A stretch of 61,066 nucleotides of DNA from Lentisphaeraceae bacterium. GTDB lineage: Bacteria > Verrucomicrobiota > Lentisphaeria > Lentisphaerales > Lentisphaeraceae. The notes below the pieces were generated by a model that saw only the letters and a program-made list of their open reading frames with translations, made no database searches and was not told the origin of the DNA. Shown here one piece after another: positions 10,801 through 17,442 of the stretch (its first letter is position 1; the number at the start of each line of letters is the position of its first letter). Position numbers and translations under genes: made by a program. The stretch lies in NCBI GenBank assembly GCA_021232515.1, contig JAJPOQ010000105.1:1-61066 (forward strand), given 5' to 3'.

Positions 10801-13800
10801 AGGCAATTGAATCAACATTTGTTGTTACATTGAAATGCTCTTGGGTACCATCAGTTGTAAAAGCCTGACCAGAGGAATCATCTACAACATGTGCAGCAAT
10901 GAGTCCTGGTGTGCCATTATAGTTTTCAATTGGATTAAACCGCAAGCTTGTATCAGCAGTAAGTAGTAGCGCATTCGTGTTAGATACGGTGCCGACTGTT
11001 TGCCATGTACCTCCAGTAACTTTATACTCCCAAGAACCTTCAGTTCCTGCGTTTGCTAAGTTTTCGGTAATAGCAATTCCGGCAAAAGCATTAGAGTCGA
11101 TATCTGAAAATAATGACGAAAATAAAGAAGTTACAGTAGCTCCATCGTTGGTGGCAGGATCTTCAGTGATGGATGCTAGTTTGACACTGTAAAGGTTTGA
11201 GAAGTCGCTAGCGGAAACAACTGAGTTATAGAAGTTGATCTGATTTATTTGACCGACAAAGTTGCTGAAAGAACTTATGTCAGCTTCCTGTTCTGCAGAG
11301 TTACCTGAAACACGACCACCGATCGAAGTTCTGTCACCGCCTGCCCAGTTATTTATATTGCCATCTATATCTCCGCCACTTACTTCGCTCGCAAGCTCTC
11401 CATTAACATAAAGTTTCAGGGCATCGTTACTGGTATCTTCTATGGAAACTCCAATATGAAGATATTCATTGATGGTTGAGCTTATGTCGTAGCTAACACG
11501 GTTTACTTGATCTGTTGATGTCCTAATTAAAACTTCTAGAGTGTAGTCAGCGCCTGTTTTATCAATCCAAATCGATGTGCCGTGAGTAGTGGCACCAGTT
11601 TCAAAGATAAGGTAATCACCATCTGCAACGGTAGTGTCTAACTTTGCCCAAATTTCAAAGCTGCCGCTTTTATCATTGTAACCATTGAAATTGTCAGCTT
11701 GTGCAGCCTTAGAACCATCAAAGTTCCAAGCTTGATCAAGTCCAGGGTAGTTAGTATCAACTAAAGTCCCAGGTAGATTAGAAGGCTTTAAGTCTTGGGT
11801 GGCGTTATTTGGATTCAATTGAAGAGTCGGACTTATAATGACAAGACTTGGTGCATCGTTGACTTCAGTCACTTCTATATTTGCGAGATCCGCATGAGCA
11901 CTATAAGAAGACGTGCCTCCTGTAGCTGAAATAGTTTGTACTGTTCCCGATGAAACTAAGTTAGTTTGGTCCCAAGCTCTAAAAGTGAGAGATGCAGTTT
12001 CTCCCGATATCTGATCTGGAATATAACGAACTTTTTCTGCAGCGTCTAAATGTAGTGCACCGCTACTTAAGTTCACATTTATCCAGTTTCCGGCCCCAAT
12101 CTTATACTGCCAAGTGCCATTTCCAGAAATCGCTGTGATGGCAATACCGTCAGAACCAGTCACGTCTGTTACATTCGCAGTAAAGTTAACTATCTCATTA
12201 ACGGTGTTTCCCGTATTGCTAACATTGTCTTCATCTATAGTTGTGAGAGCATAGTTAATGTCTGCTAATACAGGAGCAACGTTTGGAGCTGAGACTATCG
12301 CTGCACTGGAGAAAGAGTTTGCGCCTCCATCACCATCAGTTAAAGAGAAGCTTATATTTCGAGTATTGTAGGTCGTGCTAGTAGTTGCAAAAGTGATTGA
12401 TTGTATTAGATCTTGGACATTTTGAATTGTCGCATCAGTATGCAAAGAAAAGATAAGCTGAGAATTAGTTTGGGTAGTTATATTGGCAAAAGCACTGAAA
12501 TCGAAGGTTGTGTTTATTTCGTCACCAGTCAGGAAGTTAGTGTCGATCTCTACAGTTAGTTGCCCACCATTAAAGTCAGTACTATCAACATCTGACAAAG
12601 GTATGTCAGGAGCGAGAGCTTGTGCCGGACTCCCTGAATTTAGGACTATTTGAGTGGTGGCTTCAGTTGAGTCTGTTATGTCGTTATAGGAAGCTTTTAT
12701 TTCAGTATCGGACAAGACACTTTTATATAGGCTAACTTGAGCAATGTTGCCTTTGAAACGGCCAATATTACTTATATCTCCAGATGTTGAAAGGCTGCTA
12801 TTGCCTGAACCAATGCCAGTTCCATTTCCTCCCGACCATTCAGGGAGTACACCAGTGTGACTAGCAACTTTTTCGCCGTCAACGAAGAATTGTGCAACTC
12901 CATTGGTGTTATCTAGCTCAACTGTCCAAACTGTTTGGATATAATCTCCGGCTAAAACAGCAGCTGAGATGTCGTATGATAAGTTTATTTTTGAGGCATC
13001 GTCTGTATCTGAAACGGGTTGGAGGTGGAGGTTTACTGTATAAACATCGCCATTTCTTTCGATCCAGACACTTGTACCTCTACCATCACCACCTGTTTCG
13101 AAAAGGAAGGCTTTGCTTCCATCAGTCATGGAAGTGTCGATCTTAAACCAGATCTCACCGCTGATGTCGCCATTGCGAGTGGTTGTGTCGATACCATCAG
13201 AGAATAGGTTGGTATTTCCATCAAAAACCCATGCATCGCCTAAATCGGCTAGGCCTGAAGATACTGTCCCCGGCACTGAAACTGTGTTCAATGGTTGTTC
13301 GGTAAGGACCTTATCGGCATCCCAGAAAAAGTCTGGAGTCGCAATAAATTGAGGATTTTCGTTTGTTGCAGGAGCAACAGATACTGTGGTTGTTAGAGTG
13401 ACAGTTCCGTCAGATACTGCTGCTCGGTTATCACTATTGTCAGCTGTCGTATCGTAGTTTCTAGAATTTAAGCCAGAGCCACCATTTATATCAGAGAATT
13501 GATTTTGGGTATTATCTACAACATGTGCAGAAAGAGATTCGACTGAACCTGTAAAACCACCAGCTGCAGTAAACCGTAATAATGAATTGGAGTCGAGTAG
13601 GATAGCATTAGATTCAGATGCTGTAAAACCCAAGCTAGTACTGTCAGTTATCTCATACCAAGTGGTACCGTTGTCAACGGAAAATTCCCATTCACCTTGA
13701 GCAGAGTTAGGAGTTCCAGTGTAGTAAAGAGCAACTCCCGCAAACTGATTTTTGTTTGATTCTGAACCTGAATCAAAAAATGATGTAGCAAAAAGGCTTT

Positions 13801-14512
13801 GAACTGTTTCACCGCCAATGTTTAGGACGTCAGTTGAATTGATTGATCCACTGCCAGTAATACTTGGTTTGACATTTGGCGCCAACAAAACATCAGCATC
13901 ATCAAGTTCTTCTTGAGAAAAAGCCTCTTCAGTTTCTATTTGGCCAACTTCAACTTCTAGTATGGCGTCGCCACCGAGTTCAGAGTCACCAGTCAAGTCG
14001 TCAGAAGCAGCGACATCTGCTTGAGAAAAGTTTGCTAAGTCATTTAAGATTTGGTCTGATTGACCGAAGTTACAGCCGTATATGAGTATATCCGCATCGG
14101 GGCTTAATGCGTTCGACCAACCTTGGATACTCTCTTGGTATGCCTGCAGACTAGTTTCATTTAGAACGGTATTGCCGAGGACTATTTCGCCATTATCACC
14201 GTGAGAAAAGATGTGTATTGCAGATATAGAGTCACGTTGTGCTAACGTTGATGAGATAAGGTCTACGCCGTTATCGTCAGCACCAATGATGACAACTTCG
14301 ACGTTTTGGTCGAGTTGTCCGAGTAGGTCTTCAAAATTGTCAACTTGCTCGTCAACGAAAAGAATTTCGCTAACAGAATCTTCCTGTATCTTTGTGTCTT
14401 TAGCCAAGTCTGCGTGTATCGCAGGTAAATCATTTGTCTCTGGGACAGGTGATCCAGAGAGAAGTATCCTTGGCTCCAGCTCATCAAAAACTGGGCGTTC
14501 GTACTTATTCAT
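1856..14512 (-). CDS. giant LEPR-XLL / DUF4347 / VCBS-repeat adhesin-like protein
   Basis: A 4,218-residue acidic repeat protein. The start at 14512 (RBS-like GGGGA just upstream) places the LEPRILL motif at residues 12-18, the usual position of the LEPR-XLL motif of very large surface proteins; an in-frame ATG at 14557 would add 15 residues. No Sec signal peptide is seen. Domains in order: DUF4347 (about 48-195, with SHG at His104 and YGC at Cys147), cadherin-like modules, LamG/concanavalin-like (420-612 and 925-1112), VCBS-type repeats (1250-2075), PA14-like domains (2230-2360 and 2640-2775), further cadherin-like repeats (to about 3940), then an acidic tail without RTX nonapeptides. It is probably a secreted or cell-surface adhesin. 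The neighbouring TolC, HlyD, M50 and SecA-like genes are the likely exporter. Domain families are confident; the biological target is unknown. Confidence 0.9.
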   Translation of the reverse strand: MNKYERPVFDELEPRILLSGSPVPETNDLPAIHADLAKDTKIQEDSVSEILFVDEQVDNFEDLLGQLDQNVEVVIIGADDNGVDLISSTLAQRDSISAIHIFSHGDNGEIVLGNTVLNETSLQAYQESIQGWSNALSPDADILIYGCNFGQSDQILNDLANFSQADVAASDDLTGDSELGGDAILEVEVGQIETEEAFSQEELDDADVLLAPNVKPSITGSGSINSTDVLNIGGETVQSLFATSFFDSGSESNKNQFAGVALYYTGTPNSAQGEWEFSVDNGTTWYEITDSTSLGFTASESNAILLDSNSLLRFTAAGGFTGSVESLSAHVVDNTQNQFSDINGGSGLNSRNYDTTADNSDNRAAVSDGTVTLTTTVSVAPATNENPQFIATPDFFWDADKVLTEQPLNTVSVPGTVSSGLADLGDAWVFDGNTNLFSDGIDTTTRNGDISGEIWFKIDTSMTDGSKAFLFETGGDGRGTSVWIERNGDVYTVNLHLQPVSDTDDASKINLSYDISAAVLAGDYIQTVWTVELDNTNGVAQFFVDGEKVASHTGVLPEWSGGNGTGIGSGNSSLSTSGDISNIGRFKGNIAQVSLYKSVLSDTEIKASYNDITDSTEATTQIVLNSGSPAQALAPDIPLSDVDSTDFNGGQLTVEIDTNFLTGDEINTTFDFSAFANITTQTNSQLIFSLHTDATIQNVQDLIQSITFATTSTTYNTRNISFSLTDGDGGANSFSSAAIVSAPNVAPVLADINYALTTIDEDNVSNTGNTVNEIVNFTANVTDVTGSDGIAITAISGNGTWQYKIGAGNWINVNLSSGALHLDAAEKVRYIPDQISGETASLTFRAWDQTNLVSSGTVQTISATGGTSSYSAHADLANIEVTEVNDAPSLVIISPTLQLNPNNATQDLKPSNLPGTLVDTNYPGLDQAWNFDGSKAAQADNFNGYNDKSGSFEIWAKLDTTVADGDYLIFETGATTHGTSIWIDKTGADYTLEVLIRTSTDQVNRVSYDISSTINEYLHIGVSIEDTSNDALKLYVNGELASEVSGGDIDGNINNWAGGDRTSIGGRVSGNSAEQEADISSFSNFVGQINQINFYNSVVSASDFSNLYSVKLASITEDPATNDGATVTSLFSSLFSDIDSNAFAGIAITENLANAGTEGSWEYKVTGGTWQTVGTVSNTNALLLTADTSLRFNPIENYNGTPGLIAAHVVDDSSGQAFTTDGTQEHFNVTTNVDSIASERGARLSTEVTAENNNPVAQDDNFTTNEDSTLTGENLFADNDNGIDNDPVEGNAITVTEVNGETADVGSEVTLTSGALLTVNSNGTFTYNPNGKFESLASGASTTDSFTYQISDGNGGFDTATATVQVTGVNDAPELVKADINSDEGTLKAGITVDTATSTLLDGTTDVDDDNNSLVIASVNSDTAKVGSIITVQLSYLDKNSDAQTLDVNLNINADGSYSITAIDLDVLPEGNDATGTFTYQVKNPDGLLSSEVTSTITISGENDLPTAVDDTKSTFENTNLVNQVPAGSDIDGTVNTYQLVDDVAKGSLSFNNDGTYTFNPGTAFDTLNDSQFEDVTFTYTATDNNSGVSTKATVTITVNGENDAPELVKADIDSDEETFKAGITVDTATSTLLDGATDIDDDNSSLVIGTVNSDTGNVGNNVSVELSYKDKNNVDAKITVQLTINADGSYAIAPINLDALPEGNEATGTFTYQVKDGGDALSNEVTASITITGENDLPTVTTDNKITDEDTQLVSQVPAATDVDGTIISYQIVDDVTKGLLSFNRTDGSYTFNPNGQFESLQDGQSENVTFTYTATDNNNAVSAKQTITIKVNGENDAPELVKADINSDEGTLKAGITVDTATSTLLDGATDIDDDNSSLTIASINSDLAKVGDTVTILLSYLNKNNFSQTLEIDLTVEADGSFTIDTDGINLDEIPAGNDATGTFTYQVKDGDNALSNEVTSTITISGTNDLPTVSDDTKSTSENTVLADQVTTAADVDGSIDEYQLVDDVAKGTLVLNSNGSYSFDPGTAFDSLNENQSEDVTFTYTATDNNSGVSTKATVTITVNGVNDAPSFTGNATLAAIDEDTADPAGDTVENLFSTLFSDIDNLDELTGVVITANTADPNNGKWQYNTGSGWEDIGSVTNTTGLVLSDTTSIRFLATENYFGTPASLSVHAIDNTFTGDFTDGTSRETYNVTADNDTAPVSTTAASLSTTVNAVNDAPTVDSAFTYIKYDWNDSNASLPNNAPDLSGVSGATETERGFTTEIAEPSSNDGEEFAYHFTGTITINTAGTYTFLTGSDDGSQLFIDGTNLVVDNDGDHGYRERTGTIFLTAGEHQVDVTFYEWRGGDRLVTSFSGPDTANVMTRIGNVSLPIVDEDISDAANTGIQVSTLMGSVMSDIDSTPIGIAITDLGDVNTGAAWQYNIGSGWVDIDLSSGALHLESDDSVRMKPNGTHGDNSHFEFKAWDGSNGLVSGNAAAVDESTAYSENTGVALAAVQGVNASPTITAETVTPTALEENELADSGNSEEARYNGTITATITDPDGINGANDNHTYERVGVITIGGANSSIIAASTSVSVNANGSFSITNSDFNKLSAGESVTVSFDYRVRDDSGLANATSNTRTIVVTINGTNDAPSIGGFQYTKYNWPNTSANNTLPENVTDFVAAAGSVMETGFVDIIQEDSADNGSNFAYHFTGTINVEVAGTYSFRTTSDDGSLLLINGAKIVDNNGLHGNVTVTDTVVLTAGTHSIDVLFFERGGGDNLVTAWSGPDTGNTFVDITSFIESTLPTITEDDTNNAGVTVNSLISSSVYDEDTSAVQGIAITSIDSSNGSWEYKLAGGSWTAFTLSAGEGLHLTPNDSIRFVPDEIAADSASFTFKAWDQTNTHDAGDIKNIANSGGETAYSAENQTVNITVTELNDDPEITVGAGSDSSTISETDTTITATGNLTVTDVDLTDTVTLEVLSVTESDKTSGIDNSILKAMLTASPLNVLSNAQTTNSFTWTFNSNGEAFDYLAVGETLTLTYVIQAKDSDDATDTHNVTINIEGSNDTPVLTVTETSKSLTEDSATTLTASGSVSFTDKDASDTPDVTTTFKSANWSGGTLTTAQENDLKEFINADADNWDYSIANSKVDFLADGETIILKFDVTVDDKNGGVDTEEVTITINGTNDTPIISKESGDEDSVTLTETNGKLIASDTLTLTDLDTTNTADVTVTGISQSDLAKTVSDSALLSMLTLTTGDILSDSITSNTFSWNFDSDPDTFDHLKAGERLTVTYTITAEDSEGYTSTKALTINVDGTNDAPEISSPVSIDVTEDIQTTLSGISLTDHDVESTPMTMQLSVSKGVLNISDMTGLTVDSGANNSNTITVIGSLDTLNTALTKLSYTSNLNVNGTDTLTVTINDNDPADAKNDSVNITLNIEAVNDKPALTVPASIDVTEDISSTLSGISINDVDAESNPMTLTLTVSKGTINISDMTGLTKDAGDNGTNTITVSGTQSALNNALTNLDYTSDLNVNGTDTLVVTVNDNGNIGSGGDKSDSENITINIEAVNDDPVLTVPASIDVTEDISSTLSGISINDVDAEDKPMTLTLTVSKGSINISDMTGLTKDAGDNNTDTITVTGTLAALNTALTNLDYISNSDVNGTDTLVVTVNDNGNIGSGGDKSDSENITINIEAVNDDPILTVPGDQTVNEDEALNITGISIADIDEDETVGAELTLTLEADNGNLIFSANLGALGITATGNGTQTVSLTGSLTNLNTALGSLMYQGLQHFNGIDNISLIVNDQGNTGTGGSLTDAKDIKVTVEAINDAPTLSIPASITTNEDVEVSISGLSITDVDADETVGSKLVVVLNVSNGALTFSNLTGVEFLSGANGNDAMQIRGSLTDLNNALASLSYKGLTNYNGPDTLFISVNDQGNTGDGGPKSSNETIAITVNAVADTPFLEVTPISGTQGQTQALNIVATPGAPGETLRVTINGLPTGSSLSAGTQVGDSWVLNQAELAGLTLTLLDSFASTFDATVTALSIDGQSVASATSILSASIDERFIIPNENAAPSSFGVSIQGVNSDPANDPFFFSGNTLEFILGASSLEFDENPLSQDALGIIAGFFNLDTEIDSEVADAGPVIQEVEDKKVYDLSPLDDKEQKFILDLLNATEEDEEKKIDDDLSFITDDMALEELTSSEEIDDPITQKYLDTRVSLEDTLQGEFDCLNNS
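3450..4250 (-). repeat. near-identical 381-bp tandem modules inside the giant gene
   Basis: The stretch near 3482-3550 recurs almost unchanged at 3863-3930, a spacing of 381 bp. The block with ATCAATGCTTGCCGGAAC near 3810 recurs at about 4191. Each unit encodes one cadherin-like module with the peptide TEDISSTLSGISINDVDAE. DNA-level identity suggests recent duplication or gene conversion. Confidence 0.8.
8290..10410 (-). repeat. three ~700-bp tandem VCBS units inside the giant gene
   Basis: A block of about 130 bp encoding LVKADI-SDE and AGITVDTATSTLLDG appears at about 8875-9005, 9576-9706 and 10275-10408, nearly identical at the DNA level with a period of 699-702 bp (about 233 residues). 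Each unit has two VCBS/cadherin-like domains in alternation (GENDLP- and GENDAP- starts). Recombination between units could change protein length. Confidence 0.8.
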
Positions 14513-14869
14513 AATATTCCCCGTGTGCAGCTTAGGATCTCCTAAAGCCACAAACATTTTCCATTCTTCTGTGTAGTAATTAGTCCTCTATAGATAATCT
14601 AATCTTTTTTAAGCTTGGATGCAAGAATTTTGGCATTGAGAATAAATAAGTTTTAGATGATGTTAATGTTTGAAAATTAACAGGTTAGATGTTTTTGGTT
14701 GTGTCGTGAATAGCATGTTGTGCAATTTTTTGTTATTTTTTAATGAAATGAGTACTGTTCTTGAAGGGCATATCAGCAGGAAATTTCGGATCCCAAGAGC
14801 TTAAATGCTTTGGCTTAGGCCTTGACGCTAAGCTTAAAAATCAGCATTATATAGGAAGCGGAGCTCAAT
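14513..14869. other. divergent intergenic region of the secretion-like locus
   Basis: About 310-360 bp separate the leftward giant gene from the rightward adaptor operon; both sets of promoters must lie here. On the leftward strand TTGCAT and TAGATT with 17-bp spacing (about 14594-14624) are a weak promoter candidate. On the rightward strand an inverted repeat GCTTAG/CTAAGC lies at about 14812-14834, and GGAG at 14860-14863 is a good ribosome binding site for the ATG at 14870. No extra gene is seen. Confidence 0.4.
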
Positions 14870-15655
14870 ATGAAAATTTTTTATTTCCTGTCATTTATTA
14901 TGACGATCACGATATATGCAGAAACATATGAAGGTGTCACTGAACCAAGTGCAGATGTTTCGGCGTCTTTTACCGTCCAATCTTTAGTGAAAAGTGTTCT
15001 TGTTAAAGAGGGCGATTTTGTGAAAGGCGATCAATTACTTGCTGTTCAAAATCGCGAGGTCCAAGAGCAAGAACTTAAGAGGCTTCGTAAAGAGTTAGAC
15101 GGTGACATTGCTTCTGAGAAAGCGAGAATCGAGATCAATTACTATAAAAAAGACTTGATTAACCTTGGTGAAGCCTTCAAAAAAGGAGCGACTTCACAGA
15201 AGGAATTAAATGATGTCGAATTAGCTCTAAGGACTGCAGAACTTAGTCTTAAAGAAGCAACTTTAAATGACCAATTGACCGCTCTAAAAATCAAAGAGTT
15301 AGAGAGTAGTCTGAAGGACTATGAACTTAGAACTCCAGTAGATGGCATAATTGAAAAACTTTCGATTGATTCAGGCGAGTCGCCAAGGCCGGGAGAAGAG
15401 CACATAAGAATTGTCAGTATTGATCCTATGTGGGTTGAGATACCAACACCTCGAAACATAGCGATGAAACTCAAAAAAGGTGGTAAAGCGTCAGTTTTAT
15501 TCCCTGAAGTCAAAGCGTCTCAATTTGCGGAGATAATTTTTATTTCCCCTGTAGTTGATACCGCGAGTGATACAGTGCGAGTAAAAGTGCAATTACCCAA
15601 TCCTAAGAAACGTTTAGTTGGTGAAAGAGTTCAGGTGGACTTTAGTATAAAATGA
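14870..15655 (+). CDS. HlyD/RND-type periplasmic adaptor protein
   Basis: A 261-residue membrane-fusion (periplasmic adaptor) protein with a signal peptide (residues 1-18) but no lipobox. It has the split lipoyl/barrel-sandwich domain (VKSVLVKEGDFVKGDQLL and LRTPVDGIIEKL) around a helical hairpin at about 62-155, followed by a beta-barrel domain (IDPMWVEIPT) and the end of a membrane-proximal domain. It is smaller than most adaptors. A clear GGAG precedes its ATG. It is the first gene of a four-gene operon and overlaps the next gene by 4 bp (ATGA). With the TolC-like protein encoded divergently it should bridge inner and outer membranes. The family is confident; the partner assignment is inferred from context. 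Confidence 0.85.
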   Translation: MKIFYFLSFIMTITIYAETYEGVTEPSADVSASFTVQSLVKSVLVKEGDFVKGDQLLAVQNREVQEQELKRLRKELDGDIASEKARIEINYYKKDLINLGEAFKKGATSQKELNDVELALRTAELSLKEATLNDQLTALKIKELESSLKDYELRTPVDGIIEKLSIDSGESPRPGEEHIRIVSIDPMWVEIPTPRNIAMKLKKGGKASVLFPEVKASQFAEIIFISPVVDTASDTVRVKVQLPNPKKRLVGERVQVDFSIK

Positions 15656-17442
15656 ATATTTCAAAAGAAGTTGCTGAGCTAAGAAAGTACCGGGGTGCGG
15701 CAAGCAACTTTCTCCAAAAACTCCTATCACTACAAATTCACTTAGCTGAAGCTGATGCTGGAGTTATCATAAAATTAGCAAATGGTAAACCGCATATTTT
15801 AGCTTCATCAGTAGATGTCGCACACAAACCAGAGTGGCTTACTGCAGGTATAGAACAATCACCAAAAAGCTTACGAACTGGCGAACCTGTTTTTGTGTCT
15901 CTTGGTGGAGGTCAAAAGCATGCTGTCGTAGTTGTGCCATTTCCCGATACTTCACGCGGAACACTTACCATACTAACGGGCAAAGTGTCACTTGAGTTTG
16001 AGAAGATGAAAAGTGGCGTCTTGTCGCTGCCTTTTGCCTTGTTGGATAACTATGAAGCACGCATGACCCTTAAGCAACGAAAAGCTGCTCAAGATAGGAT
16101 TCATCAAGCTTTAGACATGGAGTTGGTCGTCAATCGTAAAAGTGACTATCAAGCATTTTGTCTAGAGCTTTGTAATGAAGTCGCGGCTGGCTGGAACTGT
16201 AGTCGAGTCAGTATAGGACTTGTTGTGAAGGGTGGCATAAAGCTTAAGTTTATGAGTCACTCAGAAAAGTTTTCTCGTAAGATGAAGATAGTCAGAGATC
16301 TTGAGTCTGCGATGGAGGAGTGTGCAGATCAAGATCGAGAGTTAGTATACCCGCCTATTTCAGGGGCGAGATACATCTACCGTCAGCTTGAAGTGTTCTC
16401 TGTTGAAAATGACAATACAGCGATTATCACCATCCCATTTCATCACTCAGGAGAAGTTGAAGGCGTTCTTATGTTGGAGCGCAAAAAGCAGAATGAGTTT
16501 TCACAAGAAGATCTAGAAACACTTCGACTTATAGCCGATTTGATAAGTCCACGATTATTAGACTTAGAGAAGCACAATAGTTGGCTTCATAGGACTGCAG
16601 AAGTTTGTAAAAGGCCTCTTAAAATTCTCGTCAGTCGCCAAAATACATTTGCTAAACTTATGTTTTTTCTTGCAGTTTGTCTCACGGCATTTCTGACTTT
16701 TGCTAGAGGCGAGTACAACATCGAAGGTTCATTTAGAATGGAAGTTTTCAATGAGAAGACTATTTCCGCTCCATTTGAAGGGATATTGATGAATGTGAAA
16801 GTGAAGCCAGGCGATAAGGTTAAGAAAGGTCAGCTTTTAGCGCAGATGGATACGCTTGATTTGAAGTTGAAACTTCAGGAGTTAGAAGCAGAAATACTGA
16901 ATCTAAATAAAGAATACTCCATTTCTTTGAATGAGCGAAATATGGCCAAGTCACAGATAGCTCGCGCAAAGATCAAAGGTGTTGAAGCTCGCAAGAAAAT
17001 GACCCAAGAACTGATCAAGAGAGGTCAACTTATAGCGCCAGTTTCAGGCGTGGTCTTGTCAGAAGATTTAACTCGACTTTATAGAGCTCCTGTTAAACGA
17101 GGTGACGAGTTATTTGTCATTGGAAAAGTAAATCGCTTAGAGGCGGTTGCTTATATCCCAGAGGATCAAATCCCGGATTTAACTCTTGGAATGGACGGGA
17201 ATGCAGCACTTGCAGGTAGGCCAGAAGATAAGATCCCAGTTAAGGTGAAAGAGATATCTTCTATTGCTGAAGTTAAAGACCAGCAAAATGTATTTAAAGT
17301 AAAGATGTTTGTGGCGGAAAAACCAAGTTGGTTAAGGCCCGGTATGGAAGGTCTTGTAAAGGTTAAACATGGCGAACGCGCTCTTATATGGATTTGGTCT
17401 CGCAAGGCCATCAATTGGGTGCGGATGAAACTCTGGATATGA
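15652..17442 (+). CDS. GAF-domain / HlyD-type membrane fusion protein
   Basis: A 596-residue fusion. The cytoplasmic N-terminal part is sensor-like: an upstream region (about 1-150), then a GAF-like domain (about 165-305, ending in IITIPFHHSGEVEGVLMLER and EFSQEDLETLRLIADLI). One transmembrane segment follows (about 334-353, LMFFLAVCLTAFLTFA). The remainder is an HlyD adaptor: barrel-sandwich strands (ISAPFEGILMNVKVKPGDKVKKGQ), a coiled-coil hairpin (about 400-455), the second lipoyl strand (LIAPVSGVVLS) and a beta-barrel to the C-terminus. The ATGA overlaps on both sides indicate translational coupling to the neighbouring adaptor and M50 genes. A GAF domain on a secretion adaptor is unusual and suggests that export is gated by a cytoplasmic signal; the ligand is unknown. 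Confidence 0.85.
   Translation: MNISKEVAELRKYRGAASNFLQKLLSLQIHLAEADAGVIIKLANGKPHILASSVDVAHKPEWLTAGIEQSPKSLRTGEPVFVSLGGGQKHAVVVVPFPDTSRGTLTILTGKVSLEFEKMKSGVLSLPFALLDNYEARMTLKQRKAAQDRIHQALDMELVVNRKSDYQAFCLELCNEVAAGWNCSRVSIGLVVKGGIKLKFMSHSEKFSRKMKIVRDLESAMEECADQDRELVYPPISGARYIYRQLEVFSVENDNTAIITIPFHHSGEVEGVLMLERKKQNEFSQEDLETLRLIADLISPRLLDLEKHNSWLHRTAEVCKRPLKILVSRQNTFAKLMFFLAVCLTAFLTFARGEYNIEGSFRMEVFNEKTISAPFEGILMNVKVKPGDKVKKGQLLAQMDTLDLKLKLQELEAEILNLNKEYSISLNERNMAKSQIARAKIKGVEARKKMTQELIKRGQLIAPVSGVVLSEDLTRLYRAPVKRGDELFVIGKVNRLEAVAYIPEDQIPDLTLGMDGNAALAGRPEDKIPVKVKEISSIAEVKDQQNVFKVKMFVAEKPSWLRPGMEGLVKVKHGERALIWIWSRKAINWVRMKLWI

Noticed and set aside
1856..14512. RTX-type calcium repeats or a T9SS/LPXTG sorting signal in the giant protein
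   Set aside because: No GGxGxDxxx series, no type IX C-terminal domain and no LPXTG-type tail could be found.
1914..14576. Many rightward frames of 60-130 residues opposite the giant gene
   Set aside because: They are mirror frames of a repetitive gene with Ser/Val-rich, low-complexity translation; none has a start context or motif.
17388..17438. Start of the M50-HlyD protein at 17388
   Set aside because: It would lie 55 bp inside the preceding gene; the ATGA overlap at 17439 matches the pattern of the operon.
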